64,000 bases of DNA from Solen grandis (GCA_021229015.1 CM037785.1:35575062-35639061), one strand, 5' to 3'. Counted from the first letter of the stretch, positions 23,472 through 62,905 are shown. Numbers and translations: made by a program. The notes: a model not told the origin generated them from the letters alone.

Positions 23472-25017
23472 CAACAAGAGGGCCATGATGGCCCTGAAAC
23501 GCTCACCTGAGTACCATTGCTACAACTGATTACAAGGTTTTTTAACAGACAAGAATTCTGATATAACTCAATCTTTAACATTTTAGCCCTGACAATACTA
23601 CACACCAAATATATAAGCACTGGGCCTTATGGTTTCAGAGGAGAAGACTTAGTGCGGGGTCATTTATCTCCAAAGGGCCACCATTTTGAAAATCTTGATA
23701 ATGAACCATTAGATAATACTACATACCAAAAATCTAAGCTATAGGCCTTATGGATTCATAGTAGAAGATTTTTTTTAAAGATTTTCCTATATAACTCTAT
23801 GTAAAACAAGTGACCCCTGGTGCAGGGGCATTTATCACCATAAGGTCATGATTTGTACAATCTTGGTAATGAACCATAAGATGATGCTACATACCAAATA
23901 TCTAATCTCTAGGCCTTATGGATTCATAGACGATTTTTAAAGATTTTCCTATATAACTCTATGTTAAACAAGTGACCCCTGGTGCGTGGGCGTTTATCAC
24001 CATAGGGTCATGATTTTAACAATCTTGGTAATGAACCATTAGATGATGCTACATACCAAATATCTAATCTCTAGGCCTTATGGATTCATAGAAGATGATT
24101 TTTAAAGATTTTCCTATATAACTCTATGTAAAACAAGTGACCCCTATTGCGGGGGCATTTATCTCCATTTGGCTATGATTTGAACAATCTTGGTAATGAA
24201 CCATTAGATGATGCTACTATGAAATATCTAAGCTCTAGGCCTTATGGATTCATAGAAGAAGATTTTTAAAGATTTTCCTATATAAATCTATGTAAAATAA
24301 GTGACCCCTGGTGCAGGGGCATTTATCACCATAGGGCTATGATTTGAACAATCTTGGTAATGAACCATAAGATGATGCTACATACCAAATATCTTATCTC
24401 TAGGCCTTATGGATTCATAGAAGAAGATTTTTAAAGATTTTCCTATATAACTCTATGTAAAACAAGTTACCCCTGGTGCAGGGGCATTTATCACCGTAGG
24501 GCTATGATTTGAACAATCTTGGTAATGAACCATTAGATGATGCTACATACCAAATATCTAAGCTCTAGGCCTAATGGATTTATAGAAGAAGATTTTTAAA
24601 GATTTTCCTATATAACTCTATGTAAAACAAGTGACCCCTGGTGCGGGGTCATTTATCACCGTAGGGCTATGATTTGTACAATTTTGGTAATGGCCCAAAA
24701 GATGATGCTACATACCAAATATCTAAGCTCTAGGCTTTGCAGTTTTGCAGAAGAAGATTTTCAAAGTTTGCATTTTTAAAATCTATTTTTAGCTCCTGTG
24801 GCCTACTTTTTTAACCAATCTGAATAATTTGTACAACTTTGATAGAGGGCATCATAAGGATGATTCCTGTGAAGTTTGGTCAAAATCCCTTCAGCGGTTC
24901 ATGAGGAGATGTTGTTTAAAGCAAATTGTTGACGACGGACGGACGCACGCACGCACAGACAACGGACAAAAGGCGATCACAAAAGCTCACCATGAGCATG
25001 TTGTGCTCAGGTGAGCT
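23472..25017 (+). mobile_element. Helentron/pearl-like family A, copy 1
   Basis: The 5' end AAGAGGGCCATGATGGCCCT is a perfect small hairpin, followed by CGCTCACCTGAG. The core is about seven tandem units of roughly 165 bp ('AAAACAAGTGACCCCTGGTG', 'GCATTTATCACC', 'TCTAGGCCTTATGGATTCAT'). Then come a GACGGACGCACGC microsatellite and a 3' hairpin, AGCTCACC..TGAGCA pairing with TGCTCAGGTGAGCT. The 5' GCTCACCTGAG is the exact inverse of 3' CTCAGGTGAGC. Tandem core plus ACGG/ACGC tail is the layout described for bivalve pearl elements. Confidence 0.85.
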
Positions 25018-25139
25018 AAAAGTCATAAGACTGCAGTTTTCCACAAAAAAAAGTACACTATAAACTATAATATTCCTTCCAAAATGTGCCATAAATAGTT
25101 ACAAATCTATAAAGGTTAGGGGAGTGAATGAGTTTTCAG

Positions 25140-27028
25140 ACAAGAGGGCCATGATGGCCCTGGATCGCTCACCTGAGTACCATTGCTACAACTGATTACA
25201 AGGTTTTTAAACAGACAAGAATTCTGATATAACTCAATCTTAAACATTTTAGCCCTGACAATACTACACACCAAATATATAAGCACTGGGCCTTATGGTT
25301 TCAGAGGAGAAGACTTAGTGCGGGGTCATTTATCTCCAAAGGGCCACCATTTTGAAAATCTTGATAATGAACCATTAGATGATGCTACATACCAAATATC
25401 TAAGCTCTAGGCCTAATGGATTCATAGAAGAAGATTTTTAAAGATTTTCCTATATAACTCTATGTTAAACAAGTGACCCCTGGTGCGGGGGCATTTATCA
25501 CCATAGGGTCATGATTTGTACAATCTTGGTAATAAACCATAAGATGATGCTTCATACCAAATATCTAATCTCTAGGCCTTATGGATTCATAGAAGAAGAT
25601 TTTTAAACATTTTCCTATATAACTCTATGTAAAACAAGTGACCCCTGGTGCGGGGTCATTTATCACCATAGGGTCATGATTTGTACAATCTTGGTAATGA
25701 ACCATAAGATGATGCTTCATACCAAATATCTAATCTCTAGGCCTTATGGATTCATAGAAGAAGATTTTTAAACATTTTCCTATATAACTCTATGTAAAAC
25801 AAGTGACCCCTGGTGCGGGGCATTTATCACCGTAGGGCTATGATTTGTACAATCTTGGTAATGAACCATAAGATGATGCTACATACCAAATATCTAATCT
25901 CTAGGCCTTATGGATTCATAGAAGAAGATTTTTAAAGATTTTCCTATATAACTCTATGTAAAACAAGTGACCCCTATTGCGGGGGCATTTATCACCGTTT
26001 GGCTATGATTTGAACAATCTTGGTAATGAACCATTAGATGATGCTACATATGAAATATCTAAGCTCTAGGCCTTATGGATTCATAGAAGAAGATTTTTAA
26101 ATTTTTTCCTATATAAATCTATGTTAAACAAGTGACCCCTGGTGCGGGGGCATTTATCACCATAGGGCATGATTTGAACAATCTTGGTAATGAACCATAA
26201 GATGATGCTCATACCAAATATCTAACTCTAGGCCTATGGATTCATAGAAGAAGATTTTTAAACATTTTCCTATATAACTCTATGTAAAACAAGTGACCCC
26301 TGGTGCGGGGGCATTTATCACCGTAGGGCTATGATTTGTACAATCTTGGTAATGAACCATAAGATGATGCTTCATACCAAATATCTAATCTCTAGGCCTT
26401 ATGGATTCATAGAAGAAGATTTTTAAACATTTTCCTATATAACTCTATGTAAAACAAGTGACCCCTGGTGCGGGGGCATTTATCACCGTAGGGCTATGAT
26501 TTGAACAATCTTGGTAATGAACCATTAGATGATGCTACATACCAAATATCTAAGCTCTAGGCCTAATGGATTCATAGAAGAAGATTTTTAAAGATTTTCC
26601 TATATAACTCTATGTAAAACAAGTGACCCCTGGTGCGGGGTCATTTATCACCGTAGGGCTATGATTTGTACAATCTTGGTAATGAACCATAAGATGATGC
26701 TACATACCAAATATCTAAGCTCTAGGCCTTGCAGTTTTGCAGAAGAAGATTTTCAAAGTTTGCATTTTTAAAATCTATTTTTAGCTCCTGTGACCTACTT
26801 TTTTAACCAATCTGAATAATTTGTACAACTTTGATAGAGGGCATCATAAGGATGATTCCTGTGAAGTTTGGTCAAAATCCCTTCAGCGGTTCATGAGGAG
26901 ATGTTGTTTAAAGCAAATTGTTGACGACGGACGCACGCACGCACGCACGCACGCACGCACGGACGACGGACGACGGACAAAAGGCGATCACAATAGCTCA
27001 CCATGAGCACGTTGTGCTCAGGTGAGCT
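25140..27028 (+). mobile_element. Helentron/pearl-like family A, copy 2
   Basis: Same ends, core, microsatellite (a longer ACGC run at 26930-26960) and 3' hairpin as copy 1, in the same orientation and only about 120 bp downstream. It has about nine core units. The first units of both copies are nearly identical. Confidence 0.87.
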
Positions 27029-27339
27029 AAAAAACAAATGGTTTTGAGGGTTTTTCCAAGTTAAAATCTTGGGTTTTGCTTTGGTTCATATTTAATATTG
27101 CACCTTGTTGACACCACATTCCATAATTTTTGTTGTATGAATTATTAAATTACACAGAAGATATGCTATATTGCTATTTAAAAACTGACAATACTGATTA
27201 GAAAATTAAATGATTGTATATTCATTATGGAACAAATGGGGCCACATAACATATACAAAAGGTTTCTTTTCACTTTTAACAAATTTCACAAATTTGGTTC
27301 TTTGTGTTTGTAATTAGCATGTTCTTTTTTTGTTTGCAC

Positions 27340-27568
27340 TATCACGCCATAGACATATGGCCCAATACCACACCCAGTCACATTATCCCGACACCTGGCC
27401 AACTAGTCCTGAAACTACCCTTATATCCCGAGCACCAAACAAGGGAGCTGTAGTGATCAGTACCATTTTTCAGGACTTAGGTATATTCTGGCCAGGGATC
27501 GAACCCACAACCTCCAATCTCTGTAAGACTGCAGCCAATTTGGCTGTATTGCATACTGTTCCCTAGTT
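27340..27568 (-). mobile_element. SINE copy, minus orientation
   Basis: Inverse of the 13675 SINE: ATGGCCCAATACCACACCCA, GTCACATTATCCCGACACC and GGGATCGAACCCACAACCTC (B box on the minus strand). The tRNA-like head is degenerate. Confidence 0.7.
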
Positions 27569-29671
27569 TCAAGGCAGTTTTGTTAATTTCTATGCAACAA
27601 TACTTCGCAATAATATCAATATAGGAGGTGGTACTCTTCAAAGCTGCCTCGGTAAACATGGAAAACAAACATGACCAACCAGGTGACTGCCTTATTAACA
27701 GATTTCTTCCATTTTTCATTGACTGTAGAAAAACCCTTAGTTTGGCAATGCACCAAAGAAGTTTTACTGCAATAAAAATCAGGCCTTAATATCTAGGTTG
27801 GCAATGAACACAATCAACAAGCCAGCATATTGTCTGACAGTCTTTAATAATTAAACATAGCATTGATCAATAATAATACACAATGTCATCACTGTCTACA
27901 ACAAATAAATTAATGTCAAATGCCCTTCACATCCAATCAAGGACACCACTTAGAAAAGATGGATGATTTCTCTGAAAAAGCTACGGAAAAAAAAAAATGA
28001 GTAAAATGAGCGTTTTTCTATTAATCCACGTTGTTGCTTATAGTAACTCACAAAATAGAATCAATATACTTTTTATTCAAATCTTACAAAATCAAAGACA
28101 ACTAAATTTAAATAATCATTACTGGTCTTCCTCTAAGAGGTTACAAACCTAGTAAATTCAGAAGATCTCTATATCCAAGTTTCTCATATTTTAAGAATAC
28201 AAAAAAAGAACTAAAACCCAGTATCCATATTAAACTACTGAACAAAATCTATTGCATATATCTGGAGAAAATGTCTTCTGATTTTTGTATAATCACAAAC
28301 TAGCATGGATTGCAGTGCCTGGACAATGATGATATTCATCAATTGGTTTACCAGGCTTGCTATAGTTTCAATTTCAATATAAAATTTCAATCTGCTGCAG
28401 TAGCCCTCTGCCGGAAAAGAAGCATGAAGCAACTACCAGAACTTAGAAGCTGGTCCCAGATTGAGTTGTTCACTGTTAAATTACTGAGCTGTGCTACTGT
28501 GCTGCTTCAGGAGCTGAGAAAAAGACGCTGCACTACATAAACAAGCTGATGTAACGCTGTCATGATGATATACAGGATATCAAATGCCAGTAACCCAACT
28601 TTTTTCCAATTTTTTTTTTAAACTATAACACAAGGATACATGAAAATGTCTTCAACTGTGGAACACACTGACACAAACCCATTTTCCCATTATCTATGAA
28701 AACTATAGTCTAATTCTCACAAACATATCAAGAGAATTTACCTCTTTCTTCAAGTATTACACCTCTGCAAACCCATTAATCAGCAAGTCAGTTCTGAAAT
28801 TTCAACTTAAAACATATATCAAGACAAAACTGAATTCCTCAAGTATTCTGTGTTGTTGCATATTTCATACTGGAAACTGGAAAGATGTTAACTTCTAAAT
28901 CCCATAAAAACCTTGCAGCAAAACCAATATACACAACATGTGCACTCTGGTAACACCATCTCAATGCATACTATACGTAGGACAGCATCTGCCTGACAGT
29001 GAAACAAGAAGTAGTCTGGTTAAAGACCCACACAGCACTTTAATGCAATAAATTAAGTGAATATTGCCACACCCATTTGAACAGGATTCACACTGTATAA
29101 TGGAATGATCCCCTATCACTTGCTCTTCTGGACCAGCTCAGAAATAACAAATCCTCCCCTCGAAGTGTGCAGCTCTAGGCAGTGACCAATCACGGACAAA
29201 CAAAATGAAATAATCAGCTATGTAATTGTTTCACTTGTTTCGCTTGCAGTCATACACTCAAATACTGAAATTTCTCTTTTCAGAACGAAGGAGCTTGGAC
29301 AAATCTAGTGCCACGTCTCTCGCCATATTTTTGACAGTGATTTTTGTTGATCATGCAATCAATGAAAATGAGGAGTGTGAACACAATTCACAATTAAATG
29401 AACAGCAATGAGAACACATTTCTATATACAAAAGTTATAGAGCGGTTTTCATTAAGAATTTTCTGTTATATATTAATCGCAATTTTGATTTAACTTATTA
29501 CATAAAATTTCAGCCAAAATCATTTCCAATTCTTGTAAAAACTGAAGTAAACAATCAAAAATGCATATTCTACATATCACTTCACAAACTCCTTATCACT
29601 TCTTTATTTTCATTTGTGTGCTAGAATTTTCTATGGACAGATATTTGTTACAAGATTGGACTAAGTCTACG
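27569..29671 (-). other. HSPA4: probable HSPA4 3' UTR and flank
   Basis: No coding similarity was found. On the minus strand, candidate AATAAA signals lie about 65 nt after the stop (TTTATT on + at 29603-29608) and at 28072-28077. Which is used cannot be told from sequence alone. Confidence 0.35.
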
Positions 29672-55348
<25,677 letters not shown>

Positions 55349-55498
55349 CTGAAATAAACATATTTAAGGATCTCACACATTTGGTTATATAATCAGGGTT
55401 CACTCTAGAACATGCCTTTACATATTTGGCACATAGAAATATTGTTTGGCACAAAGTAATGCGCCAATTGGGCGCACTGTCTGTCGAAAAGAAAAGCG

Positions 55499-55598
55499 NN
55501 NNNNNNNNNNNNNNNNNNNNNNNNNNNNNNNNNNNNNNNNNNNNNNNNNNNNNNNNNNNNNNNNNNNNNNNNNNNNNNNNNNNNNNNNNNNNNNNNNN
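55499..55598. other. assembly gap (100 N)
   Basis: Exactly 100 N, directly followed by a 42 bp minisatellite, a usual cause of assembly breaks. It lies 151 bp upstream of the first HSPA4 exon seen. Confidence 0.97.
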
Positions 55599-56095
55599 TT
55601 TAGCCTAGGTGCTGGCATATATGCCACTTTTTGGATTGTTAAGCCTAGGTGCTGGCATTTTATGCCTACTTGTTGGATTGTTTAGCCTGGGTGCTGGTAT
55701 AATATGCCTACTTGTTGGATTGTTTAGCCTAGGTGCTGGCATTTTATGCCTACTTGTTGGATTGTTTAGCCTAGGTGCTGGCATTTTATGCCTACTTGTT
55801 GGATTGTTTAGCCTAGGTGCTGGCATTTTATGCCTACTTGTTGGATTGTTTAGCCTGGGTGCTGGTATTTATGCCACTTGTGGATTGTTTAGCCTGGGTG
55901 CTGGCATTTTATGCCTACTTGTTGGATTGTTTAGCCTGGGTGCTGGCATTTTATGCCTACTTGTTGGATTGTTTAGCCTAGGTGCTGGTATTTTATGCCT
56001 ACTTTTTGGATTGTTTAGCCTAGGTGCTGGCATTTTATGTCTACTTGTTGGATTGTTTAGCCTGGGTGCTGGTATAATATGTCTGCGTGTTAGCA
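55599..56095 (+). repeat. 42 bp minisatellite, about 12 copies, at gap edge
   Basis: The unit is TTTAGCCTAGGTGCTGGCAT then TTTATGCCTACTTGTTGGATTG, with CCTGGG/CCTAGG and ATTTTATG/ATAATATG variants. As 42 is a multiple of 3, the array stays open in several frames on both strands without being a gene. The true length is unknown because the left edge is the gap. Confidence 0.95.
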
Positions 56096-56261
56096 TGCAG
56101 GCATGGCGTTAACATTGATAGCCAAAACGGCATATCATTTCCTCTTTTTCGAGACAAAAAATATACCCAGAAATTTTAAATTTCCGTCATAAACAATGAT
56201 GAAAATCGTATTTCGATGTTAATTGTTGCAAAATTTTGATGCAAATTTGAAGGATGACTAC

Positions 56262-56262
<1 letters not shown>

Positions 56263-56304
<42 letters not shown>
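56263..56304. repeat. (GT)n microsatellite
   Basis: About 21 GT units, about 230 bp upstream of the sema gene start codon. Confidence 0.97.
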
Positions 56305-56308
<4 letters not shown>

Positions 56309-56535
56309 CGAAATTTTGCCGAACAGTTTCGATTTATTTATTGTATTTGCTTAAAATCGCAAAACAGCAGTCACACATACAAACAGATATTTTCATTTTT
56401 AAGAGATGTGTCAACTTTTCATATTTTATACATTCTTTTCCAGACTTACGATGGATAAAGCAACGGAAACAAATGGCATTAAGGATAAATAATTGAAAAT
56501 GCCAAACATTGTCTTTTTGTGTCACAACGAAGAAA

Positions 56536-57338
56536 ATGGGTGAAAATAAACCGCAAATAACAGCAGTGTTTAATTTATTGTTGTTGCAGGCATTTTTCAT
56601 ATCCATTTCCTGTTCTATCATCAAACAAGCTGACATTGATCAGGGTCAGTCCATGTTTACGTCTGTAAATACAAGCAACTTGTTCATTTTATCTAGGAAT
56701 TCTATCTATAGGCTAAATTCAAATACGCTAGACGAAGAAGAGAAATTAGATCAAACAAATAGTCTTGTTGTGCATAAGGATCAAGGCACCGAAGCAGTGA
56801 TTACGTGTGGAACAGATGAACAATGTTATGTGCGTAACATTAGTGGCATAAAAAATATCAAAGAAAAATTTCGCATCAGTGAAAATAAGGGAAATACAAC
56901 GGGGGTGTTTGTTACGTTCAATAAAACAAATTATTTGTTCTATGGCATACCTGATTATGAAGAACAACAGCAAAACAAAGGCGGAGGTTTATATAAAAAT
57001 AATACAAAACTGGTCCGCTTTAAAAGCGATTCCGTATCTGTCACGGAAAGATTCGTGGCTGCATTTTCTTGGAAGCACCTTGTCTGGTTTTTCAGTATTA
57101 AAAAGGAGAGAGGAAGATCATATACTAAGATAACTCAGATACATAATAAGTACGAACTGGATCCAACAAGGCATTCCTATATTGACATGAATATTACATG
57201 TGGAGTCTTTGATGAACTGATTGATGTAAAGAAGGAAGAAAATGATGAGAACGTAGCCATCCTCGTGGCAACGTTTGGGCGCAGCGGAAGTGAAGGGTCG
57301 GCAGTGTGTGTCTTCACCTCCGAACAGATTGTTGAAAG
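56536..57338 (+). CDS. sema-domain protein, plexin-like, first coding exon
   Basis: About 268 codons, ending at donor GTAAGG (57339). The ATG at 56536 was chosen over 56509 because MGENKPQITAVFNLLLLQAF then FISISCS gives a normal signal peptide right after it. The mature part has sema features: N-terminal beta-strand segments (NLFILSRNSIYRLNSNT), GTDEQCYVRNIS as in the plexin/MET 'C.VRNIS' region, YTKITQIHNKYELD, and ILVATFGRSGSEGSAVCVFT, which matches the plexin 'GSA.C.F....I' strand. N-glycosylation sequons are frequent. Such receptors bind semaphorins at the cell surface. Only about half of a sema domain is here; PSI, IPT, transmembrane and GAP regions would be on later exons, so a secreted or MET-like relative cannot be excluded. 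Confidence 0.7.
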
Positions 57339-60146
57339 GTAAGGGAAAAAGTATATTTCTGATTAACCTAGCGCCTATTTCAGCAACTTAATTCAGCGTA
57401 AAATTAATATACTTAAATACTAAGGTGCAGTTTTAATAAAACGTGTTTTCCCAATAAGAATGAACTATTTCATTTTTTTAAAAATTAACCACAAATATTT
57501 TTTAAAAATTTCTATTTCGTCCATTTAAAAAAAAAATCATGAAACTACTTTTTTTTCCAAAAAGTACTAAAAGTATATTAAATGCCGTTTTTTGGTGTGT
57601 TTTTTTTTTGTTGTTGTTGTTGTTTTTTTGTTTTCTAGCAACAGACACTCACGGTATTTTTTGATGTCACGTGACACCTATGATGCTTTTTATAGACCAA
57701 ATGTCATTTTGCTTCTTAATTTTATAAAGCTTAAAAATATTGTAATCACGTCATTTTTTCTAGTATAATGCTAAATGTTTGATAAAGTGACTTTGAATCT
57801 GATCGGTGATTATAATGAAAAAATATAAGTACATTGTATATATATATATTTGTGATTACGAAATTCAGAAACACGGTGAATTAAAAAGTTCAGAAATAAA
57901 CAGACATTAATATTCAGAAGTTTTCAGGTGTATGGAAGTAAAAAATGTCATATAATCGGATTTAAGTTTTACTTCGATGACTTGGATATTTTTTTTACTT
58001 TGGTGGTAGTGACACAGTGATGGTTGTTTCTTTTTCTCCCCTCTCTATCTTTTTTTTTCTCTTCTTCCTGAACATATATGAATTGACGCATATTACGTAT
58101 GCTTATTACAAAAAAAAAAGTGATCAGTTGGGACAATAAACCATAACAATGGTTAGTTTATAAACAGAAAAAATTAACATTAAAAACAAATTATGAAAAT
58201 CACATTTTCTACACGAATCTACTCTTGTCTCCCTAAATTTTCATTCCTTTCCAAAAAGAAGTCAGCTCTTTATTGTCAATTTTTTACCTTAAGTTTTATA
58301 GTAAAATATTTCGTTTTATTTCATGCTTTTCGGCGGATTATAAGGATGAATCAGTGAATTAAAAATGGTAATTTCACTTTTTCAAAGAGTAAATACAGTG
58401 TATTACCATTTTTATATATATTTTTTTTTTATAATTTTCACTGTATTGTATTGGGACTACAAAAAGACACTATCGTATTATTTCAAGACATTTCAATATT
58501 GATTTCTACATTGAAATAAAACTTCTTCAAGAAAAACCCGAAATAAATGTTGATTATAAGCTTTGTGTTCATTCTTTGGACTATTTTTTTCGACCGAATA
58601 ACGATTCATGCGATTCCGGATTTGGGGCTCCCCACAAGGTATTTATAATGAACTTAGTAACAATGTGTTACAGAAAGGCATTAAATAAAAAGAAAAACTG
58701 TTAGCTACAGTGGGATATTATTTTTAATTCATCTCGTGAGTAGGAAAATCAGTGTTTTTACTTGTGGCTACGCCACTCGTAAAAATATTAATTGTCCTCC
58801 TCACTCGAATTACTGAAAGCAACAATTATCCTCTATACATCAGATAAGTCTCACATATACAGGGTTTTGTAATGGCATTTAGGATATATAAATACATGTA
58901 ATGTGAAGCCAGAGCGAGAGAACCGAGTTTCGTACTTTAGTCATAAGAATATATTTTAATGTTTTATATTTTAATAGTTTTTAAGTCAGGTTGTTTTGAC
59001 GTCATTAAAATAGCAATAATTTTTTAAGATTTCTCTCGCTCTGGCATCATTTTTGAGTCCATCTCAATTAGTTTTTCAGAATTTGTAGAGTTAAAACTGA
59101 AGTGTTGCATACTGCAAGGAATCTTTGTTTTGTCACGTGTTTATGACGTCATTCACATAAAAGTAAGGGTTAAAGAAATCAAAGAAAATCGCCAATTTCA
59201 CCAATGACCTTTAAATTTTAAGATATGTCGAAACTTAAGACGTTCAAAATTTTTGAAAATTTCAAGTGATGACGTCATCAATCAAGGCAGACATTCATGT
59301 TTCATTGAATATCTTCTTGAAAATTTGAAAACAAACCTGTTCGCACTCTCGAAGTAATCTTATTTTCTTTTCTGATAGATCCTCCTGAACATGTGATTGT
59401 ATTAAAGAAATTTTTACTTGTCATGTGATTATGACGCCCTTAAAAATATAAAGTCATTCGTTTTCAAGAGTGTTAAAGCTCTAGCGTTATGAGTTTTGAT
59501 AGCGTTATGAGTTTTGATGCAGTCTTAGTAAAAAGTTTCTGTATAAGTGGTACATTCTTCAAAGAATTTAAGTTAAATCACGTGGTTACGACAACATTAC
59601 TATTTATGCGATGATTTTTAAAAAAAATATATAAAATCGACGTTTGAATCTTTGAGCTTTAAATTAATAGAAATGCCGTACCTTAAAATGCATAAAAGAG
59701 TCCTGAAAATGGCAAGGAATTTCATCATCAAACATTTCAGTTATTCGTGTTTTCCGGATAAGGGCTTATACATGAAAATCTATCAGTTTGAAGAGAGAAA
59801 AGATAGCGGTCATAAGGTTGGTTGAGCAAGATCCGGATGTTCTTACCCAGGAAAGAGTGCCCGTGTTGAATAGTGAATTGCGATGCGTATTTGAGTGAAT
59901 GAGCTGCATTTAGGACAAATTCATGTATACTAGGGCCAGAAAGTTGATACGGATAACCTGCTGCCTTTGTTATTTCTTAAAATCGGAAAATGATAAAGTT
60001 ATCAGGGGAGGTGAAAATGATTTTAACCATTTTTTTTTTGCTTTTTTTCCTGCAGATTTAACTGTCTATATCTCTAAACCGGTTTAAATAATTCCATGAA
60101 TTGTTGGAAATTTCAAAGCGTTTCAAACAACAAGAAACTTTTGAAA
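57339..60146 (+). other. sema gene intron, AT-rich with old dispersed repeats
   Basis: No exon recognised. GAAGCCAGAGCGAGAGAA at 58901-58918 has its inverse TTCTCTCGCTCTGGCATC at about 59030-59047. A phrase GCATACTGCAAGGAATCTTT near 59108 recurs near 60747 with ACGTCAT/ACGTTAT following, so diverged copies of one repeat are present. Confidence 0.5.
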
Positions 60147-60576
60147 CAAGAGTGCCATAATGGCCCTGATCGCTCACCTGGTATCATTAGGCTATGTAAA
60201 ATCAAGTAACCCCTGGGGCAGGGCCAATTTTGACCCAAGGGTTATGATATGAATAAACTTGGTAGAGGTCTATTAGCCTATGTTACATACCAAATATCTA
60301 AACTCAAGGGCTTGTGGTTTCTGAGAAGAAGATTTTTTAAGATTTCACTTTTAAAATCTATCTTTAGCTCCTGTGACCTTATTATGCAAAAGACCGGAAC
60401 CATTTGAACAATTTTTATAGGGGATCACCTTTGGAACATCCTTGCAAAGTTTGATCACTTTCCCATCAGTAGTTTCGTTTCAGAGAAGAAGATTACTAAG
60501 TAAATTGTTAACGACTCACGACTAACAACTCACGACGACGGACGCCGGACAAAGGCTGGTCCCAAAAGCTCAGCTA
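60147..60576 (+). mobile_element. Helentron/pearl-like family A, short diverged copy
   Basis: It starts CAAGAGTGCCATAATGGCCC and CGCTCACCTG, has about one core unit (AAGTAACCCCTGGGGCAGGG), then a degenerate CGACGACGGACGCC tail and a damaged AAAGCTCAGCTAAAA end. More decayed than the other copies, so probably older. Confidence 0.75.
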
Positions 60577-61253
60577 AAAATGGACTAAATATAATTAAGT
60601 TAAATAATTTTAATAAAAGTTAAAATAATTTTGCGTACACCTTTGCCTTTGTTTCCACTTATTGTTGCAAATGTTTAATGTCATGGATTTTAAAGTACAC
60701 TTGAAATGATTTTCCCCAAGTTTTAGACTTTTGTCTGCAGTGGTGCATACTGCAAGGAATATTTGTTCAGACACATGAGTACGACGTTATGGAAATTAAA
60801 TTTAGAATATAAGATCATATAAAATCGAAAGAAGAACGCAAGAAATAAAATCTTGATGATGGTCTCATCTCAATATTTGCCTTTGCCTCAATATTTTTTC
60901 TTGAATATTTGAGGACAAAACATAGAAATGTTCAAATTTTAAGCTTATCTTTATTTTTCTAAATGTAACTCTTATGGTTTCTATCAATTTATCCACTTAT
61001 TTTTGTTTGTTTTTGTTGTAGTTGTTGTCGTCTCTTTTTTTTTTCATTCTTAGCTTTCACTTCATTTTTTAAATCAAGGTCATTTAAGTTCAATACATTA
61101 AATTTTGATGAAACGGTTAGTACATATTTATGATAAAAAAAGATTTGGGTATAAAAATTTCAATGATCAAGCATCAATCAGTATTCCATACTTTATTAAA
61201 TTATATTAAATTATCCAACCCCTTTGAAACGGAAACTGTTTCGTTTGTAATTT

Positions 61254-61790
61254 TAACCAGCAACCTTCTAGTATTACCTTTATATGTATATATAACAACA
61301 ATGAAGAACACACCGTATAGCCTATATTCGTCATTTTGACCCGACGGCCGCCAATTGTTCCTGTTTTTAATGTTATTTCAACGATTTCTGTCCGATAAAT
61401 ATATGTTTTTTCTCGGCACCATACAGGTTCATCAAGTTATTTCTAACATAGTTCAATAGTTCAACATTTATAATATTATCTTTAAATGTGAATATAATTA
61501 CAATAGAGAACGCTAGTTGGTACACCGTATAGTCAATATTGGTCTGACCTGGTGGCCTCCATTTTTCTTTATATTCAATTATATTTTAACGAAGTCTGTC
61601 CCGTGTCCTATACATCTTTGTGTTTCTCGGAACCTTACAGGTTTATTAAAATATTCCTGACATAGTCTAATCTTTCAGCATTTATAATATTGCCTTTAAA
61701 TATGAATATGACACCATTACAGAACACTTGTTGGTACAACCGTAAAGCCTCATGCTGCTCGTTGTCTCCATTTCATGTGAAACTCTACTT
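61254..61790 (+). repeat. diverged tandem repeat of about 230 bp, about 2.5 copies
   Basis: Phrases such as ACACCGTATAG, CTCGGCACCATACAGGTTCA / CTCGGAACCTTACAGGTTTA and TCAACATTTATAATATT / TCAGCATTTATAATATT recur at roughly 230 bp spacing. In sema gene intron sequence. Confidence 0.75.
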
Positions 61791-62476
61791 TGAAAATGAT
61801 TTCATGAAAACAATATTCAAACTAAAAAAAAATACAAAAATATCAACAAACAAAAAGCGAAACAATGTAACGTATTTATTTTCTCCTTTGCTCCTCGTTT
61901 AACTGTATATTAAACAAGTATTTTGTTTTCTAAATTGAGTTCCAACTCACGAATGTCTCGCTCGCGTTGAGCGTTACTCGATAGCCACGTTTCACATCCC
62001 TGTGTATGTAGAGTTCTTGGTCTGCTTTATAAGCTTTTTGTCTCAGTCACATTACTCATGGATGTCTGTAGAAATAATGAAATCGTACAATTATGGTGCT
62101 CTTTTGTATTTGTATGAGCTCCAATTTTATTGTATGTGGTCACATTAGATACTACGAAAGCCCATTTGAGCTCATTTTCGCTGGTAAAAAAATCACTTTC
62201 GCGAAACTTGCGCAAACAAACGATAAACCCTCGCGATTTAACGTTACTTTTGCTTTTTCTCGTTTTTTAAGCTAAATCTCCAATCGTTGTCCCCCCGAAC
62301 TGTTTATGTTCACTACGAATCGATCATCTTGGATTAGAATTATAAAATGTACTGTACTATTATATATATTTTTTTTTATAGATAATGTCAATTAATCGAA
62401 ACGATTTATTGGTTATTTGTTAAGAATATACATGGATATTCAGTGCAGATAAGTGAGGATACGTGCATTTTGTTTG

Positions 62477-62752
62477 TTTGTTTGTTTGTTGGGTTTTACG
62501 TTTTACATTTGGAGATGTCTACTTGAGGCAGATATAGTGCTGCCACATTGCAGTATCACGCCGTAGACATGTGGCATGCTACCACACCCAGTCACATTAT
62601 CTTGACACCGGGCAAACCAGTCCTGCAACTACCCTTATGCTGAGCTATAACAGTACCATTTTTTACGACTTTGGTATGTCGCGGCCGGGGATCGAACCCA
62701 CGACCTCCCGCTCCCGAGGCAGACGTTCTGACCACTCGGCCACCGGGGACAC
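62477..62752 (-). mobile_element. SINE copy, minus orientation, with well-kept tRNA-like head
   Basis: On the minus strand the head reads GGTGGCCGAGTGGTCAGAAC (A box) and GTGGGTTCGATCCCCGGCC (B box), close to a tRNA-Leu/Ser type. The body and the inverted tail with TTTG repeats (62471-62490) follow. The GTTTGTTTGTTT run is the A-rich tail of the element. Confidence 0.85.
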
Positions 62753-62905
62753 GTGCATTTTGATATTTTAGAATATAATATTTGGGAAAGCAATGCACCG
62801 CAACATTTATATTCAAACGACTTTGGTTATGTGCAGGACAGTCAGTATGTTCCAAATAAAAGATTATTGCTTTCCAAATTTATTTCTAAATAAAAGGACC
62901 GGTTT

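Noticed and set aside
55609..56112. 167-codon open frame with regular GLFSLGAGILCLLV repeats, and open frames on the opposite strand
   Set aside because: Produced by a 42 bp minisatellite whose period is a multiple of 3; open frames exist on both strands and no start context or flanking exons support a gene.
62690..62752. functional tRNA gene
   Set aside because: A and B boxes are good, but the sequence continues into the SINE body and no acceptor-stem closure was found; it is the SINE promoter head.
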